A stretch of DNA of 64,000 nt, from assembly GCA_023374045.1 (NCBI GenBank), contig CM041776.1:314018722-314082721 (forward strand). Direction: 5' to 3'. Under the pieces are notes generated by a model. That model saw only the letters and a list, made by a program, of their open reading frames with translations, searched no databases and had not been told where the DNA came from. Position numbers and translations under genes: made by a program. Positions 1 to 11,953 of this stretch are shown in pieces (the stretch's first letter is position 1; each line of letters opens with the position of its first letter). This DNA comes from Limonium bicolor. Taxonomy: Eukaryota > Streptophyta > Magnoliopsida > Caryophyllales > Plumbaginaceae.

Positions 1-1353
1 CACTGCTCACAGGCAGATGTCTACTTAGCGTCGTGCTTGATATAGAACCTTCTCATTCCTGAGTCTCAGACACGCTAGATGACAGTGGAAGGATTTACAT
101 CTTAGAACAGAACACCCCGTTACAGAATAAAAGAAAACTTACTAACTGAAACTTGCCAGGTTTGTTTCATTTCCTGAATCATGGAATTAATTTAAAAGAT
201 AGCTCGCCACTTGATATCTTAGCTGTTTCCCCTTGTTGAACTTTGGCACACTACGAGGTTTCCTTCCCTTTGGTGACTTTGACAATAGCTGAGAAAGATT
301 CCTCAAAGATCAGGCCTGATAAAGAAAAGGATGCAACAGGTTGTGGAACTTGATAGGGAGTTTACCTGTTAGTGGGTGTTTATTCTTTTGAAACAGAAAC
401 GAGCTTGTCGTGAGTGGGATCGTGATGCACTCTTCACAGTTTACATTCCCAGACGTAGTTAAACAGAGATGGAGAAGGAGATGAGTTAGACAGCCCAGAT
501 TCTCGGACATGAAACAGAAAAATGAAAAGGGCTAAAGCAACATGTCTCTCTTTTTTTTTTCTCTGAACTCTCAGTCTTACCTTGGTAGTTTCTTGAGGAG
601 GGCCGAGTTTTATGCTACCCCAGGGCTTTATCAGTAGTTGGCATTGCAAGGTCTTGTGAGGAACTGAGAGGAGATGGAGTGCATCGTGGGTTATAACTGC
701 ATATACCGCATTCATCGAGAAGATATCCAGAGGAGTACCTGCATGACAATGGGGCAGGTTACAGAGGCCATGAATCAGAAATTTTTTTTCGGACAGAAGC
801 CTCAAAACCAGGATAATTCAGGGGTGGGTTTTGATCGGGGAAGAAAGGTCATGTGCAGGAGGAGAGTAGTCTCGAAGCTTTGCTTACCTTCCCACATGAA
901 CGAGAAAACAGAGAAGGGGAAGAAGCTCTAGACATGCACAACGTGGGCATATGAACTTGCAGTGGAGAGTGACTGATAAGGGATATTACTTAGGTGACAG
1001 AGGCAAAGGACCGACAAGAACTGAATAAGAGTTAATGGTGGTAGTTTCCAATGGGAGACTTGTGAAAATTCGGTGGGCTCAAACTTTCAGGAGAGTGGCT
1101 GCCCACTTGTCTATCTTCCTGGTGTTGGAAATCGGCATTGGAGTAGGATAGCGCAAAAGAAAAATGGGGGGTTTGAAATGTAGTTCTCGACAATCAGTGT
1201 CCGATGCAGTGTTGTTCCTTACTATTTTTTTTTTGTTGATTCAGTTGAATTTCTTTCTTCTGTACTGAGATCGATGGCTTTGTTATTTTTTTTTGCAGTT
1301 ACAGGAGTAGTCGAACTACTAGTATACTTAGATTGGTATTAGTTACCGAATTC
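1..1353. other. No recognisable gene
   Basis: Open frames exist on both strands (for example 434-805 minus and 674-931 plus), but none shows a domain, a splice structure or a family resemblance I can name. The composition is mixed, with T-runs near 1230 and 1285. It could be decayed repeat or intron DNA from a gene lying outside the window. Confidence 0.4.
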
Positions 1354-1457
1354 GAGCATAGCTCAACCGGTTAAAGCATTTGGAGAAGTACGGGAGGTCT
1401 CGGGTTCGAAACTCAGCGGGAGCGTTTCTGCTCCTTTTTCTTTCTCTCTTTTTTTGT
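1354..1457 (+). mobile_element. tRNA-derived SINE (family 1)
   Basis: An RNA polymerase III promoter is visible: box A TAGCTCAACCGG at 1359-1370 and box B GGTTCGAAACT at 1403-1413, about 32 bases apart as in a tRNA head. A pyrimidine-rich tail ending in a run of T follows. The head does not continue into a full tRNA cloverleaf, which argues for a SINE rather than a tRNA gene. No clear target-site duplication was found. The sequence differs from the SINE family at 40.2 and 55.0 kb. Confidence 0.6.
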
Positions 1458-1525
1458 ATAGGTTATACATGATTGTTTATATATGTACGACTATATATTA
1501 TTTCATGTGATTCTATATTTTTTTG

Positions 1526-1713
1526 TAACACGGTTATGCGGCGTTACCGTCACTTATTTACCACGTTACAATATCGTAATGTTACGTACGGGTATTTTTC
1601 GTATTCGTACATATATACATATATTAGATTTAATTGCTCGTACGTTACTTTATGCCCGAATTATAAAACGCATTATGATTCTATGCGTTTTAATGTTTAG
1701 GGGTATTTCAATC
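1526..1713 (+). mobile_element. Short LTR-like piece with TGTAACAC...GGGGTATTTCA ends
   Basis: The segment starts TGTAACAC and ends GGGGTATTTCA. These are the same terminal words as the 4.0 kb element at 43335-47301, but here they enclose only 188 bases. It abuts the 1714-9089 element in the opposite orientation. No matching duplication flanks it, so it may be a deletion derivative, the 3' end of a truncated LTR, or an inversion junction. Confidence 0.35.
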
Positions 1714-2946
1714 ATTCCCTCTTGACTGATTTTTGCCATTCTCATGTCTTGTTTTCTCCTTGTGTTAGAGCTTTGTTTCAACCCTCCAATGGTGGGATAA
1801 CCCCCTTCTTGATTCAAGGGTGAGAACCCCTCATAAAAGCTCCAAAAGGTCAACCCTAACTTTGTGTTTTAAGCCCTTTAATTGAATTAGAATTCCTTAA
1901 GGGTTTAGAGAATTAATAGAATGCATTTTTGTGTTCCTTGGGTGTTGGGATGGAGTTTGGCAACTCCATTCCCACTTGACCGAATTTGAGGAGAGGAGGA
2001 GCAAGAGGAGAATTAAAAGAGAAGTTGTGAAATTAAGGTAAGAAATCTACCTTAAGGCTTGTTTTAAATTGCTTTAAGAATTTGGGATGGGTTAAATTGA
2101 ATAACGAACCCAAAGTGTGTGAAATAATGTGTTTAGTTGATTTTGAGAGAACTTGTGAATTGTTGGTTTGAATTAAGGGCTTAAGTGCCAAGCTTTTGAG
2201 CTATTGTAGTATATTATGCTTTATGGAATTTGGATGGGGTTGGTGGATTCATTATGTGCTGGTAGGACCCTTGTATGGGTGTGGCTAGATTAGGATTGGA
2301 AATGATGAAAAAGATGAGTTTGGACTTGTAAGATTTATGGGGAGGTTATGGCAAAATTTTAGTAGAAAAAGAGTGTTTTAGGTGGCTTGGTAAGTGGGGG
2401 AAACTTAAGTGTTCATTTGGGTATAGTTGAGTGGGTTAATAGCCTTGGAATGGTAGATGGAGATTGGATTAGAAAAGGATAAAAATCTGTAGCAATATGC
2501 ATATGAGGATCTTAGAAATGCTAGGAAAGAGTTAGTGTGCAAAAACTTGGAAATGGAGGATGAACTTGGGTTTTAGAAGTGCAATTATCTAGGAGTGAAT
2601 TGGAATGGTCATTAAGAGATTTGGTAAGGTTGGTAGGAGGTAGAAGCTATCAAGAGAAGTTTAGGAAATGCACAAGTATGCAAGATGCAAGAATAAGAAT
2701 GGAAATTTGTGAATTTGAGCAAGAATTTGAGTAAGGATTAAACCTATGATTTGAAGAAGTTTAGAGCATGTTTTAAGGTGTTTAAACATGTAGGAAACAT
2801 GTGGAAGTATTGTGGAATGAGTGGGAAAAGATTGGGGTGAATTTGGAGTTCAAAATGTGTAGAAAAACACTTTTAAAAATGGGGTCTGTTGTGGACCTCC
2901 CCTAGGGACCGCCCCTGTGGGGAGGTCCAGTCGAATTCTACAGGAC

Positions 2947-4458
2947 TGCTAGCTAGAAAATTGTAGGAAAAACTATATACATAAAAAGAATGAAATAATA
3001 AACTAAACCTAAATAAACCTACAACTCTACTACGGGTAGCAAATAAAACCCGGTCGGAGTATAGTGTGAGTACATTACAACCGAGAGTATCGAACCCAAG
3101 GGACTTATAGAAAACTAGTCCTAATCCAGGCAAAAGCCTATTCTATAATAACAAAGGGGAAAAAGTAAATGTGATTCTAAACTAAATGACTAATTAAATA
3201 AACTAACTTTGATTTGGGAAGATATCAATGCAAAAGTATCATATGACCAATGATCAAGGGTGGCAAGTCTCAAAGAGGATTTATGTCTCGCAAAATGCAT
3301 ATGCCGGGTGACATGCCGGACCTTGGATACCCGGCATAGTCAAGGCCTTTGAATGTGCCGGACAACTTCCATCCGGCACGTCATCCGGCATCGTACATTC
3401 CGTAAATACCACTTCTTGTTTCTTGGTCCGAAACAAGAACTCATTATCCATACCTGCATCGTGCATAGCCAATGCCGCGAATACAACCAGAATAATGGGG
3501 AAATTAGAGATTAATCCAAAACCTTAGCATTTGTTGTCCACTTTTCAGAACAACAATATTAAAGATTACCGAGATCCTAATCTATCCTACTCTTGCTTTG
3601 AAAGCCTTAAATAGGACTTAGAGATAAGAGAATAAGTGGCTGACTCATCCAAATTGTATGAAGACTAGAAACCTCCGTTAAGAAACTTGAAAATTCCATA
3701 AATGATCATAAGAGTTTTACAAGGAAATTCATCCCTAACCAAAACCTAACAAGGATTCTGCATCACCATCTACACAACTACAAGAAGAGAATACAAAGGG
3801 GGAGAAGGAGATGTTCATAGCCTTAACCCGACAAGGTCTCCTTCTTCTCTTACGTGAATGGATTTGCAGACGTTCCTTGGACACCAACAGATGGAATGTG
3901 GCAGAAATAGAGTGTGAATGGCGTGGATTTGTTATGTTGAAGTGTGTGGATTGATGCAGCCCCTCGGCCTATTTATAGGCAACAAAAACTCCTTGTGCCG
4001 GATGGCATGCCGGGTGCAAGTCATCCGGCATATAATAAACACGTGCCCAACTGCTAACGGTCAAAACCGCCGAATCTGCACGAAAAGGTACCTGTGCCGG
4101 ACAGGATAAGTCTGGCACCATACCCGGCATAGGTTGGTTTAGCAACGGTCATTAACTGCCATCGTCTGGTCAACCGAGGCGACTTTTCACATGTGTGCCG
4201 GATAGACAATACCCGGCAACAAACCCGGCATAGCATCCTTTCTGCTCCATGCTTGTGCCGTGCAGGTATTATCCGGCCTGATGTCCGGCATTTTGGTCAG
4301 AAATGCTTCCTTGCATGGAAAAACATATAAAAACATCAATCTAAACAAATAATAGCCTTAATACATAATGTAGCATAAATATTAATTATTCTAACCTTAA
4401 TTTGGCTAATAATCTTATAATTATATATACTAAAACATGATAAGTCTGAGGCTTATCA
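2947..4458 (+). mobile_element. Solo-LTR-like element alpha of the CTTATCA family (1.5 kb)
   Basis: It starts TGCTAGCTAG and ends GGCTTATCA, and is flanked by a perfect 5-bp duplication AGGAC at 2942-2946 and 4459-4463. TG...CA ends with a 5-bp duplication are the signature of LTR retrotransposon integration. No coding sequence is present. About 130 bases in it has a segment resembling the other two family members (here reading GAACCCAAGGGAC). It holds its own hairpin island at 3300-4295. It is inserted inside island F of LTR-1. Confidence 0.8.
3300..4295. repeat. Hairpin-word island A (TGCCGG / CCGGCA)
   Basis: Two clusters (about 3300-3400 and 3990-4290) are dense in TGCCGG and its complement CCGGCA. 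Clear stems are GTGCCGGA (3355-3362) with TCCGGCAC (3372-3379), and GTGCCGGAC (4094-4102) with GTCTGGCAC (4110-4118), the latter with one G-T pair. Units repeat roughly every 100 bases in the second cluster. It lies inside element alpha. Confidence 0.7.
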
Positions 4459-5741
4459 AGGACGGGTGTAGTTTCTGTTGTGAACCGCCCCTGGGACCTC
4501 CCTAGAGGGGCGGTCCAGACCAGAGAGCAAAAAAAATTGTTTTAAGGCTTCTAATGATGGGGGATTTAATGGTATTGGTTTTAGATGATGTTTAGGAGTT
4601 GTTTGGTGACTTTTAAAGGTCCTAAGAAGTGTAAACAAGTTGGAGAAGTGATTGAGAAAGTTGTGAGTTTAGGAGCATATAAACAAAACAAGGAATAACG
4701 GGATAACGGGGTAAGTACGGGAGTAGCAATTATGTGCGTACCATAACGCCTTAATATTAATAGAACCACTTGACATGTAATCAGTGGTTCAAGAGTAAGA
4801 CTCGAGGGACAAGTGTGAACCGAGGAACATGAGAATAGCCGGTAAAGTTAACCTCGGTGAAAGGTATGATTTTCTCATGCTCTGTATCCTAACTTGGTTA
4901 CCCGATTAGTGTGCTTGTTTGATTGTGTGATCACCTAACAAGATAATGCACGAATCGGATTGTTTGCACTTATTGGTGCTTGTATTGTATTGTTGTTTGT
5001 TGGATTGCCTTTTGAACTAAAGTTTGTATAATTCATGAAATGTGAATTGTGAATGAATTGCTTGAATGTTGATTGTGTATGGTAGTGCGACTCATAGTTT
5101 GAGTCTTGTTTGAGTAGAGACTCGTAGAAAGAGTCAAGTTACGAACTAATAAAAAGGTGGAAACACACTACAACTATCAAACCAATACACGGTAACATAA
5201 ACCTATGAACTCACTAGAACGTGAGAAAGTATACGGGAGTAGTAACCTCCCGATAACGGTTAGAGAACCGAATTGACTTAATCCACATAATAATTAATAG
5301 TGGAAGTATATGAGTAACCTCTATCTATAGGATTGATAATTGTTCAAATTAAGAACCTTGGGTAAAGTAAAGCATGGTAAGGGATCACCAAACCCCTTAG
5401 AAATATAGTCGAACCCCAATGAGAGGAACCGACTAAAATGAACAATGTCAAGAACATGAAAGTATTCGATAAGTAGGGTAAGACCTTAAATTTTAGAATA
5501 CTAGACATTGAGAATTCCCTAAGCCAATAGATGTTATCGAGAGAGATACCTCTAGGCTAATCCATGAGATTGTGAAATGGCTCCAAGAGAGGAGTTTGGG
5601 AATTTGAGTAGTCCAGTAAAGAACTGAACGCCGGTGGATTTGAGGAGCGAAATGCATAGCCCCTTTTGTATTTGTAAGCCCGGTGGTGGGTCTTGTGTAT
5701 GACCCTACCCGGAGGTCATGGCTAAGACTTAAAAGATGCCC

Positions 5742-5871
5742 TTGAGTATTGAGTATGGATTAATAACTTGAGTATTGAGTATGGATTAAGAACTTGAGTA
5801 TTGAGTATTAAGAATTGAGCATGTGAGTATTGAGTATTGAGTTGAGACTTGAGATAATTGAGTTGAGATCG
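5742..5871 (+). repeat. Short minisatellite (GAGTATTGAGTAT units)
   Basis: Degenerate repeats of GAGTATTGAGTAT and TTGAGTTGAGA run up to the left edge of element beta, inside LTR-1. Confidence 0.6.
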
Positions 5872-8003
5872 TGTTGGGCAAAATAGTAGTTAAACTATCT
5901 TGCTAACTATGGGCAGTGAACCCAATCTTTGTAGTACAACAAGGTCGTATCCACAGAGACTTCGCAACTATCTAATTAATTATCAAGTTAGTAAATGTAC
6001 AAGAAGATAAATAAAAGTGCATAAAATGTAAATTGGGGGTTTAGCCAGTGGCAATCTTAGTGTTGAGAAAATAAAAACAATTAAAAGTTTAGATAAAACT
6101 GTAGTGTATTGAATGGATGGAAAAAAGGTATCCTAGGATAGCGGGGGAATTGCCTAAATTACTTAAACAAATTCATAACCATGTCTCAATTATTTATTGT
6201 CTATGGAGTTAATAAGTGTCAGTTACGAAACTCTTAGTCATAGCCTCATATTATTTGACGTTGGTTGTAACTAATATTTAACAAATACATATTATCTTTT
6301 ATTTATTACTTAAATAAATATAACCAACACATAAAAATGCAGTAGTTTGTCACGCTAAGCATTTAACAATATTTGTTGAAAGGAATAAAACAAGTTTAAT
6401 AAATGAGACAGGTAATAAATATTTATTTAAGTACAGACATTAATTATAATCCTAATTTGCTCTATTTGTCTGTTTAAGAATTTATCTTGTGGCCTTCCTA
6501 AATCATAGATAAGGACAACTCTTAATTAATTCAGTAGACTTTTTACAATCAGAAAAAGTCTAAAATCATTAATTAGCTTTAAGCGAGAATTCTTTTTATA
6601 ACAACGATGGATTTTATCTGTTAATCAAGGAGATAATATCTAACGTTTGTCTTTCTTTGTGGTCTATTCTCAGATTTACAAAATCATTGAAATAAGAGAA
6701 ACCGTAAATGCATAAAAATGATCAGTTCTTAAGCATTTAATAATTTAGGGAGACAAAACAAATATTTATAAACAAACTTGGTATTAATAATAAGTCTGAA
6801 TTATTTGGGGTTAAAACCCATCCTAGGATACGAATAAAAATCACTCAGACATTAACAAAAATAAAAAGAAAGCAGAGATAGCCATTATTTTGGAGACTGC
6901 CGGCGGAGACTAGACTGCGATTCGCTTCTGCTCCAGCTCCCTTTTCTTCTCTTCTTCTTATCGTGCTTCTGCTTCGTGGTGGAATGAAGAATGAAAATAA
7001 AATGGAGAAGTGGAGGATAAGAGGATGGAATGGACCGTCGGTGTGGAAACGATGTGGTGGTGGTCGTGGTCTGTAACGGTGGTCTAATTTGGATTGAGAG
7101 GAAGGGATGATTTATTTGAGCAGAAGGAGCGTGGGTTTTATAGAAGAATGGAGGAGGAAGAAAACAGAGGGAACACCGCGTGAGCATTTTAAGGAATGGA
7201 TTGGGGCGGCAGAATGCGTGAGGAACTGTCGGCAGGCGCCTGATATTGCTCATCGGGTAGAGGGATATGTCTGTAGGCGCCGAAACGAAGAAGATAAACA
7301 GCACCAAAGTTTGTCGCTAATTTCTGGATATGCGTTGCATTTACACGCGTCCTTGTTTCTGTCCGTCCATTTATCTACGGACACATTTCTTCCATACACA
7401 CGTCCGCCCCGTGTCCGCCCCTTGTACGCCCCTTGTCCGGGTTTAAATCCACGGACACACCTTGCTCACGTCCTCCCTCTGTCCGGCTTTGTTTGGGCGG
7501 ACAAGACACGGACAGCATGTCTCACGTCCGGCCTTCTGTCCGGCCTTTGTTCCGCGGACAAATTTACTCACGTCCGGCCCTTGTCCGGCCTTATTTGAGC
7601 GGACACAATTAGCCACGTCCGTCCCTTGTCCGGCTTTAGTTGGGCGGACACAATTACTCACGTCCGGGTTTAGTTGGGCGGACGCAACCCGGACACCATT
7701 GCTCACGTCCGGCCCTTGTCCACGCTTGGTTCCTCGGACGTGTGTATTTGACTCACGAACTTTGACCGGCTCTAGATTCTTCGTTTGGACTTCGTTTTTC
7801 GAGCCGTTTGCGCCTATGCGTTCATCTCTTTGTCTACTTTGATCCTAGCTTGGGTTTCCTCATGTTTAACCAATAAATTTGTGAGATAATCAATAAAACA
7901 TAAACTAGAGGAAAAACATATGATAAGTGAGAAATGAGCAAGAAAAGTGCTAATATAATATATGAAATACACCCATAAAACATGCTCATTTAGACACTTA
8001 TCA
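5872..8003 (+). mobile_element. Solo-LTR-like element beta of the CTTATCA family (2.1 kb)
   Basis: It starts TGTTGGGCAAAAT and ends GACACTTATCA, and is flanked by a perfect 5-bp duplication GATCG (5867-5871 and 8004-8008). It shares with element gamma (49520-50976) the order TATGGGCA, ACCCAATC, a GTATCCACAGAGAC-like segment, GGGGGTTTAGCC followed by AGTGGCAA, and CCTAGGAT. No retrotransposon coding was found; the open frames around 6885-7842 are translations of low-complexity and repeat DNA. Island B lies in its 3' third. Confidence 0.8.
7360..7742. repeat. Hairpin-word island B (GTCCGG / CGGAC)
   Basis: About six degenerate units of roughly 60 bases combine CACGTCCGGCC, CTTGTCCGGC and TTGGGCGGACACAATT-like segments. 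Stems are shorter than in the other islands (for example CGGAC pairing with GTCCG across about 12 bases). Long open frames cross it on both strands, but they are a by-product of the repeat. Confidence 0.65.
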
Positions 8004-8464
8004 GATCGAGAGTAAGAGAATTTGAGTAAGTGTAACCCAAGTGTGTGGGTGACAATGTAGAATGAATTGAGGCATAGTGAGGTATAACCCTCAAGCCTAA
8101 GTAAAGCACAAATTAAACTAACCTCTTGATGAGTGTGTTAGTGTTTGTGTTCTTCTTTGAACCTTGATTGTGTTGACATACATATTTAATGTATTGTTGT
8201 CTTGCATGCTGTTGGAACCAAAATGAACCGCATGCTCTCGACCAAATAGTCGACGTACCCTCGCTAGTATGCGGGGTATGCGAATTTCATATGCAGCAAT
8301 TTTGCTGAGCCCCTAGGGGCATCGTTTTTATTTTCCAGGTACAACGAAGCCGGTCACCGTTCGAGAGTAAGACGGGGTTGTAAATAAGCATGAGTAGTTT
8401 TTTAATAATTGTATTTGTTTGTATTATGGAATTGTAAGACCGAAAGATCATCAATAGACTTGGG

Positions 8465-9089
8465 AATTGTAGATACTCGGTATGGAACAGTATGGAGATT
8501 GTATTTGTATATTATGAGATTGAAGGTTGTATTTGGTTTGAGAATTGATAAGGAAATGGAATGTATCATTTGTATAGAGTACTCGGTATAAGACCCATCA
8601 GACCGATATTGTATATATTAGTATTGTTTGTTTGGATTGGATTTGGCCTTGTTAGTCACGTGGGTGACTAACGGCATGTATCACCCACCGGTTGTAGTTT
8701 GAATTCCACTGCGTTGTTGTTGGTAATTGAGACGGGTTAGAAGATGATGGTGTGATTACCGGTAGGGGTGTTACAGCATGGGTAGTCTAAGTTATGTTTA
8801 AGTGTATTTGTTAGTAGAGTAAGATTGAACTTGTTATCGGCAATAGATTGAAAAATATTCGGTACAGTTTGGAATGTAAGTGTAATGACTCGGTTTAGAA
8901 ATAGAATGGAATTGTAATGTGTAAGTGCTCGGGAAACCTGTCCATAAAACCGATACATTGTGTAAGTATTAGCCTTGTTAGTCAATTGGGTGGCTAACGG
9001 CGAGTAACACCGATCAGTTAAGTCAGAGTTATGTAAATTTTCCCCTGCATTTGATTATTAAGCATGGAGTTTACAATTGGGGTGTTACA
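8465..9089 (-). repeat. Tandem duplication of the LTR-1 5' end
   Basis: Two diverged copies of about 311 bases (9089-8776 and 8775-8465 on the minus strand) each begin TGTAACACCCC. Each contains the GCCGTTAG...CACCC and AACAAGGC landmarks, then ACCGATA/CGGTAT segments. The related element at 43335 has this region once. Confidence 0.65.
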
Positions 9090-10711
9090 GAACGCCCTAT
9101 ACTTGTGCATGTATAGGCCTATAGGGTATGACAAATTGGATGAAGCAGCCTGGTTGTTGGGAGGGAGTATTGAGTGGTAATTTTTTGTGGCTATTTGATT
9201 GGGGTAAGTTTATGTGGTATTTATAAAAGATAAAAGAGTCACTTATTAAATTAGTTAGAGTTTATACAATATAATTTAAAAATTGAGTACTATTGTTTAT
9301 TTATATTTAAACTCTTCATAACAAGATTAAAAATATAATATATTTTGACAAATATAAAAATTTTGGTTTTGTATATTTAAGATGATACATTAAAATTGTA
9401 CGTTGATTTTTTGAAATTGATAATATCCTTAACTAATTACTAAGTGGTGAATCGTACATTTTCCTAACATATAATCATTTATAACTGATGGTGGGTTATT
9501 ACTGCTATGTGGTATTTTTTAAATCAAATATGGTTAATCGTAACTGGTTGATTTGTACAGATATATACATATGACTAATATTTTTTTTTGAAACTTGCTG
9601 TTAGAGTATAATCTGGGTTGTAGATTTAGATTATCTCTTCCAAGTACGTTAGTTTTTGATTTGTTAGTGATAATTGATGATAACTAAGAAGACACTGAGA
9701 TTTACATGATTCAGTTTTGAATGATCTAGCTAGTCCACAGGGGTTGACAGAGATTTTTAGTATGATTGGGAGAATACAAATGTAGAGAGAGAAAGAGAGT
9801 TTATTTAATGTGTCCTAAATGAGGCATTGATTGCTATATATATATATGAAAAACGGATGAGTCGTCTTGCTGCTGATTTGTTATAGTTGAGAAGATGACA
9901 CGGGCAAACCACTATGTGGAGTAAGGCTGACTTCACCTGGGATTGTCCTGTCAGAAACAAAGCTTTCTTCCCTTGCATGGTTGCTTGCTAATCCCAAAAA
10001 GAACGCATCAATCTTGGGGTATTTAATGATATGTCAAAGCGATAGGCGAGTGGTACTGATGGGTTGTCCGACAAGGCAGATGGGATCGGATGTCAACACC
10101 GCACGTGGTAGGTCATGAGTGCTCCTATGTGGTACAACTGGGTTCACTGCAACGAGAGTTGTCCGGGGAACCTGGTCGGGGTTTCTATTGGGGAAGCCCG
10201 ACTGATTCTGGCCGGATAATACTAGGCTTAGCTTTTACTTCGGGGATGGGGCTTCCGTTGGGGAAACTCTGATGAAATCCATCTTGGTGGCCAGTTATCT
10301 CATGTCACGGTTGTTACCCTCTCATCAGGTTAGATGTTTTAGAAGTACGAAAATATGATTATTTATCTTAATGACATCGTTAAGGTGAGATTAATTACAC
10401 CATACCAACACTTATCAAAACAATTTCATAACTAATCTTGTTTTGAAGAGTTTGATGTATAGATGAATAATGGGGCAAAAGTTTTATATTTTTTTACTTA
10501 TATCCTTCAAGTCATAGCTGTTTGAATTTTTATACTATTCTTTCTCTGTCTTACATGTCACATATGTTGTCGAGTCAATATGTCAACTGAACACCAACAT
10601 AAGTGACCACCTCATTATTTCCGCCAACTTGGCCACACCAATTAGACGCTGTTAGGGTATATATATATATATATGTGCAAGCGTGCACGCACGCACGATT
10701 GTGCTTTTTTT
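9090..10711. other. No gene seen; AT-rich with a GC-richer patch
   Basis: Short TA runs occur at about 9836-9848 and 10658-10673. The 9900-10320 stretch is richer in GC and may be old coding or repeat DNA, but no frame is convincing. 10380-10560 resembles the arms of the element at 53076-54442. Confidence 0.4.
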
Positions 10712-11062
10712 AGGGAACATTCACAATATATCAATTTCTTCTTTTGTAATTCACAATATACCCCTGTTGGTTTTTGTAATTCAACTTTAAACATGTTTAA
10801 ATGTTGTCCAAACTTGATGAAACTTTACATAGACGATGCTAAAGTGTTATATTTTGGCCCAATATCCAATTTGAAGTTTTTAAGCTCATATGTGACATGT
10901 GGGACCCAATCATTGGGCCAAAATATAACACTTTAGCATCGTCTATATAAAGTTTCATCAATTTTGGACAACATTTAAGCATGTTTAAAATTGAATTATG
11001 AAAACCAACAGGGGTATATTGTGAATTACGAAAGAAAAAAGGGGTATATTGTGAATTTTCTC
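10712..11062. mobile_element. MITE, copy 1 (long inverted repeat)
   Basis: The two halves are inverted copies. AATGTTGTCCAAACTTGATG and GATGCTAAAGTGTTATATTT in the left half recur as reverse complements in the right half, and the ends read CACAATATA / TATATTGTG. Without coding it is a non-autonomous DNA element. A second copy lies at 28082-28637. Confidence 0.75.
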
Positions 11063-11953
11063 TTTTTTTTAAATATGGATTCGGGTCAGATCAAGTTACT
11101 TTATAAGATTAAAAAAGTTTAATGATATTAAAAAAACAGATTAAATTTGGGGTTACTGGTGAGGTCATAAGATTCCATCATCCATTTAGACTACTACCTC
11201 CGATTGGAGAGCAGCTCATATGCTACAGGAATTATATGCAACACTCCTGCAAGTAAACGACAAAATAAAATAATTGTGAAACAAAATGAAACACGCAGGT
11301 CAGTCAAACTTACTGTTACGACATCAACAAGAAAAGTAATATATATTGCTCCGCTGCCAGAGTTAGTGCATATATTTTAATAATTTGTCCCATATTAACA
11401 ATTTCTTCTTTTTTAAGATGCATATACTTGACTTTTTTAAATTAACATTCCTCGTTCTATGTTTTTCTATATTTTTGATTTCATTGTTTTAATGGTAATA
11501 TTATATTTGTTAATTTTTTCTTATTTTACAATAAAGATGTATTTTTATTTTTGAATATATTATTTAGTTAAATTATAATTAGTTAGCATGGAAATATCAA
11601 ATTCTTTTTATTACAATAATTTAAAATTAAAATATGTTTTAATAAAGTAGTAGCATGATTGGAAGTTGGAACATGTTTTTAGTCTCTAAATGTTTTAGAA
11701 CAGGTCTATAGTATGTGTCAAAAAATTTAGAATTATATACTAAAAGAATATACATTATGTAAAAAAATTAAAACAATTTAAGTATATGTATCAATGCATA
11801 CATATTTATCCAAATATAAAAGCATTATATTAGTAAATGTTGAATTTAATGTTAATTAAAATTTTATTTGTATAATTTTAATTAAAATTACACTAAAAAA
11901 TATAACACCAAAATAATTGTGAAATTATATGAAATTAAAATAATAATAATTAT
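11063..11953. other. AT-rich DNA, nothing recognised
   Basis: Very AT-rich with no long open frame and no repeat I can define. Confidence 0.5.

Larger units (their letters stand above)
2884..4518. repeat. Hairpin-word island F (split by an insertion)
   Basis: There are two hairpin units, at 2884-2930 and 4473-4518, each preceded by TTCTGTTGTG or TCTGTTGTG. Unit 1 pairs GGACCTCCCC (2893-2902) with GGGGAGGTCC (2919-2928). Unit 2 pairs ACCGCCCCT (4484-4492) with AGGGGCGGT (4506-4514). The loop of each unit carries a copy of the other unit's stem word. The insertion at 2947-4458 lies in the spacer between them; without it the units would repeat about every 75 bases. Confidence 0.75.
1714..9089 (-). 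mobile_element. Long LTR-like element (LTR-1), 3' truncated, with two nested insertions
   Basis: Read on the minus strand it begins TGTAACACCCC at 9089 and follows the element at 43335-47301. Shared landmarks near the start are GCAGnGGAAT, GGGTGATAC, GCCGTTA and AACAAGGC. Near the far end both have GGGGTTCTCACCC (here about 1823-1840). After subtracting the insertions at 2947-4458 and 5872-8003 about 3.7 kb remains, close to the 3.97 kb relative. No gag-pol coding is present, so it looks like a solo LTR. The TGTAACACCCC start and multi-kilobase length recall Ty3/gypsy chromovirus LTRs of the Del/Tekay kind; that assignment is inference. The expected 3' terminus is missing at 1714, where an opposite-facing terminus begins. 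Confidence 0.7.

Noticed and set aside
1359..1413. tRNA gene
   Set aside because: Boxes A and B are present but the arms do not fold into a cloverleaf and no anticodon arm is evident; a SINE fits better. The same applies at 55042 and 40159.
6885..7307. 140-codon minus frame
   Set aside because: Ser/Pro/Thr-rich translation of pyrimidine-rich DNA within element beta; no recognisable family.
7107..7842. Long open frames on both strands (163, 126 and 87 codons)
   Set aside because: They cross island B and translate its repeats; both strands stay open because of the repeat, and no domain is visible.
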